DNA of 39,771 bases from an uncultured Oscillospiraceae bacterium (GCA_934546685.1 CAKTEB010000012.1:1-39771), one strand, 5' to 3'; shown: positions 24,939-33,558, counted from the stretch's first letter. The notes: a model not told the origin generated them from the letters alone. Numbers and translations: made by a program.

Positions 24939-25517
24939 ATGGAACGCACGAAGGCGCTGGAGCTGCTCCAGCAGTATAATCACGAGCCCTTTCACATTCA
25001 GCACGCCCTGACGGTGGAGGCAGTCATGGGCTATTTCGCCCAGCAGCTGGGCTACGGGGACGAGAAGGAGTTCTGGAGCACCGTGGGGCTGCTCCACGAC
25101 CTGGACTTTGAGATGTACCCGGAGCAGCACTGCGTCAAGGAAATGGCCATTATGACGGAGCTGGGCCTGGATCCGAAGCTCATCCACGCGGTGGGCAGCC
25201 ACGGCTACGGCATCTGCTGCGACATCGCCCCGGAGCACGAGATGGAGAAGGTGCTCTATGCCACGGACGAGCTCACGGGCCTGATTGGCGCGGTCATCAA
25301 AATGCGCCCCTCCAAGTCCACCAAGGACCTGGAGCTCAAGAGCCTGAAGAAAAAGTACAAGGACAAGAAATTTGCCGCCGGATGCAGCCGCCAGGTCATC
25401 GAGGACGGCGCGAAGATGCTGGGCTGGGAGCTGGACGACCTGCTGACCCGGACCATCGAGGCCATGCGTCAGGCGGAGGACTGGGTCATTGCCGAGACTA
25501 CACGGCTGACCGCCTGA
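24939..25517 (+). CDS. HD-domain protein (putative phosphohydrolase)
   Basis: The 192-residue protein has HD-family metal residues: an N-terminal His22 (FHIQHALTVE), the His53-Asp54 pair in GLLHDLDFEMYP, and further His in LIHAVGSHGYG. HD proteins are metal-dependent phosphohydrolases, often acting on nucleotides; the substrate is not readable here. It lacks extra sensor or GGDEF domains, so it is a stand-alone HD protein. The GGGAGG ribosome site lies close to the ATG. It is a single gene with a strong sigma-A promoter and a long-stem terminator. Confidence 0.88.
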   Translation: MERTKALELLQQYNHEPFHIQHALTVEAVMGYFAQQLGYGDEKEFWSTVGLLHDLDFEMYPEQHCVKEMAIMTELGLDPKLIHAVGSHGYGICCDIAPEHEMEKVLYATDELTGLIGAVIKMRPSKSTKDLELKSLKKKYKDKKFAAGCSRQVIEDGAKMLGWELDDLLTRTIEAMRQAEDWVIAETTRLTA

Positions 25518-25526
25518 ATCAAAACG

Positions 25527-25579
25527 AAGCAGCCCGTGAACTGCGTTTTCTGCACAGTTCACGGGCTGCTTTTATTTTT
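25527..25579. terminator. Long-stem bidirectional terminator
   Basis: A 17-bp perfect stem (25527-25543 with 25555-25571), then a T-rich run to 25579 that overlaps the end of the convergent YihY gene. Confidence 0.9.
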
Positions 25580-26441
25580 CGCCCTTTTGCAGCTTCCGCT
25601 GGGAGTGCCGGTGCCGCAGCACCACGAACATCCGCCAGAAGATGCTGGGATAGACCCGGTTGATGACCGCCCCAATGAACACGATGGACATACAGAAGTA
25701 CAGCCAAAGCATCACCAGGATGATGACGCCGATGGAGCCATAGAGGGTGGAAAAGGTGGAGAAATTGTTCACATAGATGGAGAAGGCCTCGGAGAACAGC
25801 AGCCAGGCCAGGGAGGTGAACAGGGCCCCGGGGATCTGCATATAAAACCGCATTTTCTTGTTGGGGAAAAAGGTGTAGATCAGTACAAACACCAATGCCA
25901 TAATGAGATACAGGGTCAGGCCCCGGAGATCCATCAGCGCGGAGAATACCCGGGCCAGCCTGGGCAGGTTCTGCTGGAGCAGGGCCAGAATGTGCTGGCC
26001 GAAGACCCGGAGGCCCAGGTTGAACAGCAGCCCCGCAATGAGGATCAGCATATAGCCGATGCAGATGATCCGCTTGAAGACAAAGTTCCGGGTGTCGTTC
26101 ACATCGGCGATGGCGTTGAGGCCGTCCAGCAGCCCCAGCATACTTTTCGCCGCGGTCCAGAGGGTTACGATCAGGGACACGGACAGGGCCGTGGCAGAGG
26201 TGGTGAGGATGTCCTCGGAGACCGTATAAAACAGACTCTGAAAGCTCCCTGGCAGCAGCGAGGCCATCATGTCGAGAAACTCCCTGGTGTCAAGGCTGGT
26301 GTAGCTGATAATGGACAAAATCAGCATCAGACAGGGGAAGATGGCTGTGATGATAAAGAAGGAGGCGCTGGCCGCATAGGTGGAGATATGATAGCTTCCG
26401 AACTGCTTGGAATAGTAGCGAAGGGTCTGAAAAGCCTTCAT
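25572..26441 (-). CDS. YihY/virulence factor BrkB family membrane protein
   Basis: The 289-residue protein has six hydrophobic helices and the family's features: YYSKQFGSYHISTYAASASFF near the start, the SLIVTLWTAAKSMLGLLDGLNA segment, and a PGALFTSLAWLLFSEAFSIYV helix region with YGSIGVIILVMLWLYF near the end. The family's exact role is unsettled; roles in envelope function or transport have been suggested. A basic C-terminal tail stays in the cytoplasm. AAAGGAGG precedes the ATG. It is the last gene of an operon with DegV, a fumarase-type beta subunit and a coiled-coil protein. Confidence 0.92.
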   Translation of the reverse strand: MKAFQTLRYYSKQFGSYHISTYAASASFFIITAIFPCLMLILSIISYTSLDTREFLDMMASLLPGSFQSLFYTVSEDILTTSATALSVSLIVTLWTAAKSMLGLLDGLNAIADVNDTRNFVFKRIICIGYMLILIAGLLFNLGLRVFGQHILALLQQNLPRLARVFSALMDLRGLTLYLIMALVFVLIYTFFPNKKMRFYMQIPGALFTSLAWLLFSEAFSIYVNNFSTFSTLYGSIGVIILVMLWLYFCMSIVFIGAVINRVYPSIFWRMFVVLRHRHSQRKLQKGEK

Positions 26442-26475
26442 GGGCGGCCTCCTTTCTCACCTGTGCCGCAGGGAT

Positions 26476-27336
26476 TCATCTGGGGCTGCCGAAGAAATAC
26501 AGCGCCAGGGTGCCGGGGCCGGAATGGGTGCCGATGACCGGGCCGATGTAGTCAAGCAGTGTGGTCTCGATGCCGAAGCGATCCTTCACCAGCTTTTCCA
26601 AGGTCTTGGCGTCCTCCAGACAGTCGCCGTGGGAGATGAATACCTCTGGGTTGTCGAAGCCCTTGATCTGCTCCGCCATCCGATCCGCCAGGGCGGTGAT
26701 GGAGGCCTTCCGGCCCCGGGCCTTGCCCACGGAGGTCAGGTGGCCCTCGTCATCCACATGTAAAATGGGCTTGATGCCCATGAGGGAGCCCACCACGGCG
26801 GTGGCCTTGCTGACCCGTCCGCCCCGATGGAGGTGGTTCAGGTCGTCCACGGTGAAGTTGTGTACCACGTTCAGGCGCATATCCGTGAGCTTCTGGGCAG
26901 CGGTCTCCAGCTCCTCTCCGGCGTCTCGGAGCTTCACGCCCTGGTGCACTAGAAGGCCCTGGCCCATGGAGGCGCACAGAGAGTCCACCACCAGGATCTT
27001 CCGCTGGGGATACTCCTCCATGACCATCTGGGCGGCGATCCGGGCCGCGTCGCAGGTGCTGGACAGGCCGGAGGAAAAGGCGATGTGCAAGAGATCCATG
27101 CCGCGCTCCATAAAGCTCCGGAACAGATCCGCCGTGTCCTCGGGGTTCGCGGCGGAGGTGGTGGGCAGGGCGCCGGCCCGGAGCTTGTCGTAAAAGACCT
27201 TGCTGTCCATGGCCTCGGAGCCGTGATAGGTCTTGCCCTCGATGGTAAAGCCCAGAGGCAGGACGGTAATGTCGTGGGTCTGGCAGTAGGAGACAGGGAG
27301 ATCCGCTCCGCTGTCGGTGGAAATGCAGAAATTCAT
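26476..27336 (-). CDS. DegV family fatty-acid-binding protein
   Basis: The 286-residue protein starts at ATG 27336 (MNFCISTDSGADLP), seven bases after AGGAG; two upstream in-frame ATGs lie on or before that site. It has the DegV N-terminal motif STDSGADLP, the lipid-site segments TTSAANPED and HIAFSSGLSSTCDAARIA, and the C-terminal IGPVIGTHSGPGTLALYF. Members (FakB in fatty acid kinase) hold a fatty acid for phosphorylation by FakA. No FakA gene is in the window. It is the third gene of a four-gene minus-strand operon. Confidence 0.94.
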   Translation of the reverse strand: MNFCISTDSGADLPVSYCQTHDITVLPLGFTIEGKTYHGSEAMDSKVFYDKLRAGALPTTSAANPEDTADLFRSFMERGMDLLHIAFSSGLSSTCDAARIAAQMVMEEYPQRKILVVDSLCASMGQGLLVHQGVKLRDAGEELETAAQKLTDMRLNVVHNFTVDDLNHLHRGGRVSKATAVVGSLMGIKPILHVDDEGHLTSVGKARGRKASITALADRMAEQIKGFDNPEVFISHGDCLEDAKTLEKLVKDRFGIETTLLDYIGPVIGTHSGPGTLALYFFGSPR

Positions 27337-27356
27337 GGTCATTCTCCTATTCTCTC

Positions 27357-27926
27357 TCATTGGGTGCTTCCCTTGATCCTTTGATATTCCTTCCGGCCCT
27401 CTACAAAGATGCTGCGGCCCTGGCTGTCGATGGCCGTGAAGACCGGCAGATTCTCAATGGTAAAGCGCTTGACGGATTCGCAGCCCAAATCCTGAAACGC
27501 GATCTCCTGGGCCTCCTTGATGCAGCAGGCGATCAGCGCTCCGGCGCCGCCTACGGCGCAGAAATAGGCGCTCTGATTCCGAACGATGGCATCGATGACC
27601 GCCTGGCTCCGCTCGCCCTTGCCGATCATGGCGGTGAGGCCCAGATCCAGAAGCCGGGGCGCGTAGGGATCCATCCGGGAAGAGGTGGTGGGGCCGCAGG
27701 AGCCCACGGCCATGCCCTTCTGGGCCGGGGTGGGGCCGGCATAGTAGATCACGGAGCCCTCCAGGGGATAGGGCAGGGGCTCGCCGGCGTCCAGCAGGGA
27801 GAAGATCCGCTTGTGGGCGGCGTCCCGGGAGGTATAGACCGTGCCGGAAAGCAGCAGCCGGTCTCCGGCCTTCAGCTCCGGGATGGCGGCCTTCAAATCC
27901 GATGTATGCAGATGCAGAATACCCAT
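27357..27926 (-). CDS. Fumarate hydratase/tartrate dehydratase-type beta subunit (orphan in this window)
   Basis: The 189-residue protein matches the C-terminal (beta) subunit of class I Fe-S hydro-lyases: LKAGDRLLLSGTVYTSRDAAHKR, GPTPAQKGMAVGSCGPTTSSRMD and an IGKGERS segment. This subunit shapes the substrate pocket and works with an alpha subunit holding the [4Fe-4S] cluster. No alpha subunit is adjacent: the gene upstream is a coiled-coil protein and the one downstream is DegV. The alpha subunit is presumably encoded elsewhere. One base separates it from the upstream stop, so co-translation is likely; the ribosome site GAGG lies in the end of that gene. Confidence 0.9.
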   Translation of the reverse strand: MGILHLHTSDLKAAIPELKAGDRLLLSGTVYTSRDAAHKRIFSLLDAGEPLPYPLEGSVIYYAGPTPAQKGMAVGSCGPTTSSRMDPYAPRLLDLGLTAMIGKGERSQAVIDAIVRNQSAYFCAVGGAGALIACCIKEAQEIAFQDLGCESVKRFTIENLPVFTAIDSQGRSIFVEGRKEYQRIKGSTQ

Positions 27927-27927
27927 C

Positions 27928-28485
27928 TTAAACCTCCTCTATTCCCTCGGAGGGATCCGGGATCATGGCGTCCATATCTACAAGGTGCTGTCTAGCCCCG
28001 GTCAGGGCGGCGGTCAGGCCCGCATAGGCGCCTTGCAGGGTGCGGAGCTGCTGCTCCATGGCGGAGATGGTGGCCCGGGCGGCCTCATCGGCGGACTCCA
28101 GCTGCGTCTGGGTGCTCTCACAGATATCACCCAGGGCCTCATAGAGCCGCTTGGCCCGCTGGGAGGCCAGCCGCTCGGCGGCCTCGGCTCTGCGGTAGGC
28201 CTCCAGCTCCAGCTGGCTCAGGGGCTCGTCCTGGGCGGCGGGGGCAGCCGGGACTTCCTCTGCCGGGGCAGAGGCCTTGGGCTCCTCCGCCGCGGCGGCA
28301 ATGGCGGCCTCCTCGGCGATGGCCGCCTGCTCCAATACGCTCAGGCGTTCCTTGAGCCTTGCGATTTCCTTATCCTTCTCCTGCAGGGCCCGCTGATGGG
28401 CTTCGGCGGTCTTTGCGATGTAATCGGTGACGTCGCCCTTGTGAAAGCCGCCCACCGAGGTCCTGAAATGGGGTGTTTCTCCCAT
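27928..28485 (-). CDS. DivIVA-like coiled-coil protein
   Basis: The 185-residue protein starts at ATG 28485 after GGAGGG. Its N-terminus (FRTSVGGFHKGDVTDYIAK) resembles the DivIVA/GpsB membrane-binding head. A coiled coil follows (about 25-55), then an Ala/Glu/Pro-rich linker (about 60-95) and a second coiled-coil region (about 100-170). DivIVA proteins gather at curved or septal membranes and recruit partners in division or wall growth. The head match is short, so the function is inferred. It is the first gene of the operon with the fumarase beta subunit, DegV and YihY genes. Confidence 0.75.
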   Translation of the reverse strand: MGETPHFRTSVGGFHKGDVTDYIAKTAEAHQRALQEKDKEIARLKERLSVLEQAAIAEEAAIAAAAEEPKASAPAEEVPAAPAAQDEPLSQLELEAYRRAEAAERLASQRAKRLYEALGDICESTQTQLESADEAARATISAMEQQLRTLQGAYAGLTAALTGARQHLVDMDAMIPDPSEGIEEV

Positions 28486-28537
28486 GATGCTCCCTCCGTC
28501 TGCCGGGGCCTGCCCGGCCGTCTGTATAATCTTTTGA

Positions 28538-28566
28538 ATTATACCATATTCCATGCGGTCTTGCAA
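28538..28566 (-). promoter_or_regulatory. Sigma-A promoter of the four-gene minus operon
   Basis: On the minus strand, TTGCAA (28566-28561), 17 bp, perfect TATAAT (28543-28538). Confidence 0.7.
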
Positions 28567-28590
28567 GATTTACAGGCCGAACCCTGGGGT

Positions 28591-28619
28591 TTGACATTTC
28601 CGCGCCCTGGGGCTATACT
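28591..28619 (+). promoter_or_regulatory. Sigma-A promoter of the NUDIX gene
   Basis: Perfect TTGACA (28591-28596), 17 bp, TATACT (28614-28619). Confidence 0.8.
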
Positions 28620-28664
28620 AGCTTCAAATCATACAAAAACGCGAAAAACCGGGAGGAACCGCAT

Positions 28665-29201
28665 ATGGCGCATACGGAGAAGCAAATCGCATCCCAGGAG
28701 ATCTACGACGGAAAAATCATCCGGGTCACGGTGGATACGGTGGAGCTGGAAAACGGAAAGCAGGCAAAACGGGAGGTGGTGCACCACCACGGCGGCGCGG
28801 CCATCGTGCCCCTGACGGAGCAAGGGGAAATTTACCTGGTCCGCCAGTACCGCTATCCCATGGGCGGGGAGCTCTGGGAGATCCCAGCGGGAAAGCTGGA
28901 GCCCGGGGAGGATCCCAGGGAGGCAGCCATCCGGGAGCTGGAGGAGGAATGCGGTCTTCAGGCGGAGCGCTTTACGGATCTTTATCCCGTGTACCCCACG
29001 GTGGGCTATGATACCGAAGTGATCCATACCTATCTGGCCACTGGGCTCCGACGCACCCAGGCCCATCCCGATGAGGACGAGTTCCTGGACGTGGCGAAAT
29101 TTCCCCTGGATACCCTGGTGGACATGGTGCTCCGGGGGGAGCTCCGGGACGCCAAGACCGTGGCGGGGATCTTAAAGGCGGCGGCACTCAGGGAGAAATA
29201 A
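28665..29201 (+). CDS. NUDIX hydrolase, ADP-ribose pyrophosphatase type
   Basis: The 178-residue protein has a perfect Nudix box from Gly76 to Leu98 (G-x5-E-x7-R-E-L-x-E-E-x-G-L). The segment YLVRQYRYPMGGELWEIPAGKLEPG before it is typical of ADP-ribose pyrophosphatases, as is YPTVGYDTEVIHTYLA after it. Such enzymes cleave ADP-ribose to AMP and ribose-5-phosphate with Mg2+, removing reactive ADP-ribose. GGGAGG lies close to the ATG. It is monocistronic with a strong promoter and a 16-bp stem terminator. Confidence 0.93.
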   Translation: MAHTEKQIASQEIYDGKIIRVTVDTVELENGKQAKREVVHHHGGAAIVPLTEQGEIYLVRQYRYPMGGELWEIPAGKLEPGEDPREAAIRELEEECGLQAERFTDLYPVYPTVGYDTEVIHTYLATGLRRTQAHPDEDEFLDVAKFPLDTLVDMVLRGELRDAKTVAGILKAAALREK

Positions 29202-29206
29202 ACAGC

Positions 29207-29247
29207 AAAACACCGAATGCACAGCTTGGAAGTGCATTCGGTGTTTT
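29207..29247. terminator. Bidirectional terminator with 16-bp stem
   Basis: 29207-29222 pairs perfectly with 29232-29247. The stem starts with AAAA and ends in TTTT, so it works in both directions between convergent genes. Confidence 0.9.
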
Positions 29248-29260
29248 ATGCGCTGTGGCG

Positions 29261-31504
29261 TTATTTTTCCTTCCAGTCCAGGCAGGAGAGCCAGGTGAAC
29301 CGGAACTTCTTCCAGCGGGACAGGGTGAGCCGGGTCAGCGCCGCCGTATGGAGGATCTCCTGCCGATAGGGCTCCAGCTCCTCCGGAGTGATGGTGTGCT
29401 GACTGAACTTTGCCTTCAGGGCCAGATCCTGCTGGGCCTGAGTGGGCTCCGCGCCCCAAAGGGCTAGCCGTTGGGCGTACTGCCAGAGATTCAGCACCGC
29501 TTGGTTGGTGCTTTCCACATAGAAGGATTTTTTGCGCCGGTGGCGGATGATGCACCGCCGGATCAGAAGCACCAGGAACGCGGCCAGCAGCGCACAGGGC
29601 AGGGCCAGCAACATCAAAATGAGATTCCGTGTGCCGATGCCTCTGGTGGGGCTCCCGGAAATCTGGGAATCGTCGGGGGTGTCGCCGATTGCCTCCTCTG
29701 GGGTGCTGCCCTCGCCGGAAACCTCCGAGGGGGAGGGGGAGGGCTCCAGCGCGCTGGAACCGGCCGCCTCGTCGGTGGAATCCGCAGGTTCCTCCGAGGG
29801 GGAGGGCGAGGGAGAGGGCTCCATGGAGGGCGGCGTCTGCACCTCCTGCTCCACCTCCGGGAGCATCGAGGTCTCACCGAAGCCGGGCGTGGTCTCCACG
29901 GGGATCCAGCCCAGACCGCTGAGATAGACCTCCGCCCAGGCGTGGGTGTCCTGATCCGTCACATCGGTGACGGTGGCGTCCTCGGTGACTGTGACCCGAT
30001 AGCCGGAGGCATACCGGGAGGGAATGCCCAGGGCCCGGTACATGGCTGCGGCGGCGGTGGCGAAGTGGACGCAGTAGCCCTGCTTGCTCTGCTCCAGAAA
30101 ATACAGGGCAAAGTCAAAGTTCACAGGCTGCCGGGCCACATCCAGCTTGTATTCACCGGCGCTGCGGATAAACTCCGCCACCCAGGCGACGGTCTGGGCC
30201 TGGGTCATGCTGGGGTCGTAGCCGCAGCTGACCGCCAGATCATAGAGGGCCTGACGGGTGTCGTCTGGAAGCTGAAGGCAGTGCTCCTGCACATACTGGT
30301 CGTAGTCGGCATTGGTATAGCCGCTGGCGCTGGTGATGTCCAGGGTGCGGACGCCGGGCCAGTAGTAGATGATATAGTCGTTTTCGCCGATGCCAATGCG
30401 CAGGTCGCTGAGGATGTCATCGGCGCTGGTGCAGCTGATATAGCCGTAGGGGGCGAACAGCACGGTGGCGTTGTCCCGGAGGTTCTTGATCTGCACGGCG
30501 GCCTGGCCCTCCGAGCCGAAGGCGGTGCCCAGAGACGTGTGGGCGTAGACGCTCTCGGCCTGGGTGGCCTCGTCGCTGGACTCCCAGCTGGTGCCGGTGT
30601 AGATATCCTTGGCCGCGCCCCGGAGATACAGGGGGCCGGACTGGGTGGTGCTCAGCTGGAGCATCACGGTGTCCTTCCGCTGGCGGATGCCCTGCTGGGT
30701 CAGGTCCAGGACCTTGCCGGTATCCGCTCCCAGCTCCTGGGAGGAAACGCCCTTGGTCTCCCGGGAGAGCATATTCTGCATGGGCCCGGGGAGCTGATCC
30801 AGAACCGTCTGGAGCAGCTCCGGCAGCTTCTGGTGCCGGGTATCGTCCTTGGGATAGGCGAAGCCGACGGTGCCCAGCAGCACCACCACGCAGAACAGCA
30901 CCAGCGCCGAGCGCAGGGCGTCCATGGCCGGGGGTTCCCCAGGCCGCTCCCGGGACAGGAGCACCGTGACCCACACGGATAGCAGCATCACCAGGGGGAA
31001 GGCGCTGGGAGGCGTGTCGTTGATCATCACGCAGATCAGCAGGAAGGGCAGGGTGCCCGCTATGGTAATGAGGCAGGAGCGATAGCCCACGCCCCAGGCC
31101 ACCCAGAGGGTCAGCAGCAGGGACACCATGCAGAAGAACAGCGTGATGCTCTGGGGCTCCGAGGGATCCGGGGCCGCCGGGATCGCAAAGGACATATTGG
31201 GATACGCCGAGGAAAAGCGGGTCAAAATGTCGTGAACCAGCTGGATAAACGTGGGCGACATGGGGGCGAACAGCTCGGTAAATACCGCCGCCGCCACAAT
31301 GGCCAGCGCCGCCGGAATCAGGATCCACAGGGCCTTCTTGTGCATAAAGCAGAAGGTGAACAGCGCCGCGGACACCAGGCAGGTGAGGATCACCGCGGGA
31401 ATGGAGATGGAGATATCAAAGGCGGTGGTAAAGGACAGCACCGTACCCAGCGCGCCCATGGCGGACAGCAGCGACTGAAAGATCAGCTTTGGGAGGTTCT
31501 TCAT
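29261..31504 (-). CDS. Membrane-anchored transglutaminase-like protein (TgpA/DUF3488-type)
   Basis: The 747-residue protein has about six N-terminal membrane helices (1-215) and an extracytoplasmic domain (about 220-550). That domain contains the transglutaminase-like catalytic core: Cys478 in QGYCVHFATAAAAMYRALG and His521 in DTHAWAEVYL. The third residue is probably Glu537 in WIPVETTP. A low-complexity Pro/Ser/Glu linker (about 555-620) leads to a last membrane helix (about 628-650) and a basic cytoplasmic tail. The family occurs with MoxR and DUF58 proteins, as here; the substrate is unknown but is probably a protein or peptide at the cell surface. The ATG overlaps the DUF58 stop by four bases. 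It ends the operon. Confidence 0.93.
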   Translation of the reverse strand: MKNLPKLIFQSLLSAMGALGTVLSFTTAFDISISIPAVILTCLVSAALFTFCFMHKKALWILIPAALAIVAAAVFTELFAPMSPTFIQLVHDILTRFSSAYPNMSFAIPAAPDPSEPQSITLFFCMVSLLLTLWVAWGVGYRSCLITIAGTLPFLLICVMINDTPPSAFPLVMLLSVWVTVLLSRERPGEPPAMDALRSALVLFCVVVLLGTVGFAYPKDDTRHQKLPELLQTVLDQLPGPMQNMLSRETKGVSSQELGADTGKVLDLTQQGIRQRKDTVMLQLSTTQSGPLYLRGAAKDIYTGTSWESSDEATQAESVYAHTSLGTAFGSEGQAAVQIKNLRDNATVLFAPYGYISCTSADDILSDLRIGIGENDYIIYYWPGVRTLDITSASGYTNADYDQYVQEHCLQLPDDTRQALYDLAVSCGYDPSMTQAQTVAWVAEFIRSAGEYKLDVARQPVNFDFALYFLEQSKQGYCVHFATAAAAMYRALGIPSRYASGYRVTVTEDATVTDVTDQDTHAWAEVYLSGLGWIPVETTPGFGETSMLPEVEQEVQTPPSMEPSPSPSPSEEPADSTDEAAGSSALEPSPSPSEVSGEGSTPEEAIGDTPDDSQISGSPTRGIGTRNLILMLLALPCALLAAFLVLLIRRCIIRHRRKKSFYVESTNQAVLNLWQYAQRLALWGAEPTQAQQDLALKAKFSQHTITPEELEPYRQEILHTAALTRLTLSRWKKFRFTWLSCLDWKEK

Positions 31505-32442
31505 ACATGCGCCTCCCCTCCGATGCCGGCGGAGAGCAGGATCTCTCCGGGGCGCAGCCGCTGGGGATCACAGCACAGGCCCGCGGGCTGGGCGAGCATG
31601 CTGGCCATAATGCCGTCCAGCTCCCCCTGGGGAGCGAGAATGCGCTGCTCCTTGCCCTGAGCGTCCAGCCAGCGGAGCTGGAGCCCGGCGTTGTTTTGAT
31701 TGAGATAAATGAGGCACCAGGCCAGCTGATCCAGGGCCAGATCCCGTCCTGAGGGATCCGCGGGCCAGTCCAGCCAGACGGAGGCGACGCGCTCCACGGG
31801 CTCCAGGGTGTCCCGCACCACGGTTTTATCCAGGGCGGCGCTCTTCTTCCAGTGGATGGAGCGGAGGGTGTCGCCGGTGCGGTATTCCCGAAGATCATAG
31901 GGATTGCCGCCGCCGGAGAAGGGGCGGGCAATGAGCTGCGCGCCCATGGACCAGTCGGGATGCTCCGGAGGCTCCTCCGGGAAGGGCATCACCGTAACGG
32001 TCACCGGGGCCACCTTTTTCACAGGCATGGGGAGCAGCCCCATGAGATCCAGGATCCGCAGCCCCTTCAGGGAGCATTCATATTGGCAGCAGTGCTCCGT
32101 GTCCAGGGGAAAGCCGTCGTAGACGCTTTTCAGCTTGATCTTTTTGACCTCGCCGGTGACCAGGCTGGTGGTGCGGAGCTTGCCCCGCACCGGGCCGGTG
32201 GCAAACAGACGGCTCTGGCGCAGGGTCAGCGTCAGGGTGGCCTCGCCGCCCCGGATCACCTGATCCGGCACCGTCAGCAGCACCTGGGTATACAGGGCCC
32301 CGGGCAGGGTCAGCAGCCAGGAGAAGATGGGCAGGATCAGCGCCATCAGCAGCAGCATACCCGCCACATAGCCCGTATAGGCAATGCGGAACAGGCACAG
32401 GATCAGCAGCACCGCCACATAGACGATTCGGTTTTTCAGCAT
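31501..32442 (-). CDS. DUF58 domain protein
   Basis: The 313-residue protein has two N-terminal membrane helices (about 8-50), then a beta-rich domain. The DUF58 signature follows near residues 188-205: NPYDLREYRTGDTLRSIHWK, with the R-x-Y-x-x-G-D-x-x-R-x-I-x-W-K pattern. DUF58 proteins are partners of MoxR ATPases and carry a von Willebrand A-like fold. Here it lies between the MoxR gene and the transglutaminase gene, with only eight bases to the former and a four-base overlap with the latter. The three probably form one assembly at the membrane. Confidence 0.93.
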   Translation of the reverse strand: MLKNRIVYVAVLLILCLFRIAYTGYVAGMLLLMALILPIFSWLLTLPGALYTQVLLTVPDQVIRGGEATLTLTLRQSRLFATGPVRGKLRTTSLVTGEVKKIKLKSVYDGFPLDTEHCCQYECSLKGLRILDLMGLLPMPVKKVAPVTVTVMPFPEEPPEHPDWSMGAQLIARPFSGGGNPYDLREYRTGDTLRSIHWKKSAALDKTVVRDTLEPVERVASVWLDWPADPSGRDLALDQLAWCLIYLNQNNAGLQLRWLDAQGKEQRILAPQGELDGIMASMLAQPAGLCCDPQRLRPGEILLSAGIGGEAHV

Positions 32443-32449
32443 AAGAGCC

Positions 32450-33379
32450 TCACTTGACCTTGGGGGCGGGAACCTTGTGAAGAATGCCGGTGCAGATCTC
32501 TCTGGCGTTCTTCTGCTCCTGCTCCGCCTGACGGGTCAGCAGCAGCCGATGGGCCACGGTGTCGGTGAAAATAAACTGGATGTCCGAGGGGATCACATAG
32601 TCCCGGCCCTGTACCCATGCCACGGCCCGGGCCATGGAGGCCAGCGCCACGGAGGCCCGGGGCGAAGCGCCCTGGCGGAGATCCGGGTGATTCCGGGTGG
32701 CGGTGACCAGCCGGACGATGTATTTGAAGATGTCGTCGGAGGCGTAGGTGTTGGCCACCTTGTCCTGAATGGCGGCGATGATGTTCTGATCCGCCACGGC
32801 GGTGATGTTGTCCAGAGGGTTGCAGGCCTGCTTCCGGCGCAGGAGCTCCAGCTCGTTCTCCGGGGCGGGATAGCCCATGGTGAGCCGCATCATGAACCGG
32901 TCCATCTGGGAGTCCGGCAGCAGCTGGGTGCCGGAGGAGCCATAGGGGTTCTGGGCCGCGATGACCATAAAGGGCCGGGGCAGGGGATGGGTCACGCCGT
33001 CTACGGTGACCTGGCCCTCCTCCATGGCCTCCAGCAGGGCCGCCTGGGTCCGGGAGGAGGCGCGGTTCAATTCATCGGCCAGGAACAGATTGCAGAGGAT
33101 CGCGCCCTCCTGGTACTCGGTGGTGCCCTTCTCCTTGTTGTAGACGGTGAAGCCGGTGACGTCGGTGGGCATCACATCCGGGGTGAACTGCATGCGCCGG
33201 TAGTCCAGCTGCAATGCCTTGGAGAAGGCCACGGCCAGGGTGGTCTTGCCCACTCCGGGCTTGTCCTCCAGCAGCAGATGGCCTCCGGCCAGCATGGTGA
33301 GAAATGTTTTAAGGATCATATCGTCCTTACCGACAATGGCGCGGCGCACCTCGGTAAGTACCTGTTCAGCATAGTTCAA
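32450..33379 (-). CDS. MoxR-family AAA+ ATPase
   Basis: The protein has a Walker A GVGKTT within LEDKPGVGKTTLAVAFSKAL, Walker B LFLADELNRA, sensor 1 IAAQNPYG and an arginine-finger region SQMDRFMMRL, all of MoxR type. MoxR ATPases act as chaperones for metal-containing or VWA-type proteins. The start is uncertain. An in-frame ATG at 33403 has a weak ribosome site and lies only about four bases after the transcription start predicted from the promoter. The TTG at 33379 lies nine bases after AAGAGG and suits that promoter better, giving 309 residues; I chose it. From 33403 the protein would be 317 residues. First gene of the operon with DUF58 and transglutaminase. Confidence 0.92.
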   Translation of the reverse strand: MNYAEQVLTEVRRAIVGKDDMILKTFLTMLAGGHLLLEDKPGVGKTTLAVAFSKALQLDYRRMQFTPDVMPTDVTGFTVYNKEKGTTEYQEGAILCNLFLADELNRASSRTQAALLEAMEEGQVTVDGVTHPLPRPFMVIAAQNPYGSSGTQLLPDSQMDRFMMRLTMGYPAPENELELLRRKQACNPLDNITAVADQNIIAAIQDKVANTYASDDIFKYIVRLVTATRNHPDLRQGASPRASVALASMARAVAWVQGRDYVIPSDIQFIFTDTVAHRLLLTRQAEQEQKNAREICTGILHKVPAPKVK

Positions 33380-33413
33380 AATAAAATACCTCTTTTCGGT
33401 CATAGGTACTTCT

Positions 33414-33442
33414 ATTCTAACATAGGAAGACCGGTGGTTCAA
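33414..33442 (-). promoter_or_regulatory. Promoter of the MoxR operon
   Basis: On the minus strand, TTGAAC (33442-33437), 17 bp, TAGAAT (33419-33414) preceded by TG. The predicted start of transcription is near 33407. Confidence 0.65.
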
Positions 33443-33523
33443 GTCCGGGGGCGGGTGTTTGTATCAAAAGGTAACAGCTTTGTGGGACTTTTCAGAGTTA
33501 GTCTTCAAAAACTTGGGGGATTT

Positions 33524-33540
33524 TCTAAAGAATCTTTAGA
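33524..33540. promoter_or_regulatory. 17-bp perfect palindrome upstream of the hydrogenase operon
   Basis: TCTAAAG (33524-33530), spacer AAT, CTTTAGA (33534-33540). It lies 42 bp before the -10 box of the hydrogenase operon and well upstream of the divergent MoxR promoter. The three-base loop and AT-rich stem make a terminator unlikely, so an operator is more likely. It does not match the usual Rex or PerR patterns by eye. Confidence 0.45.
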
Positions 33541-33558
33541 GGTTTGTGCAAAACACAC

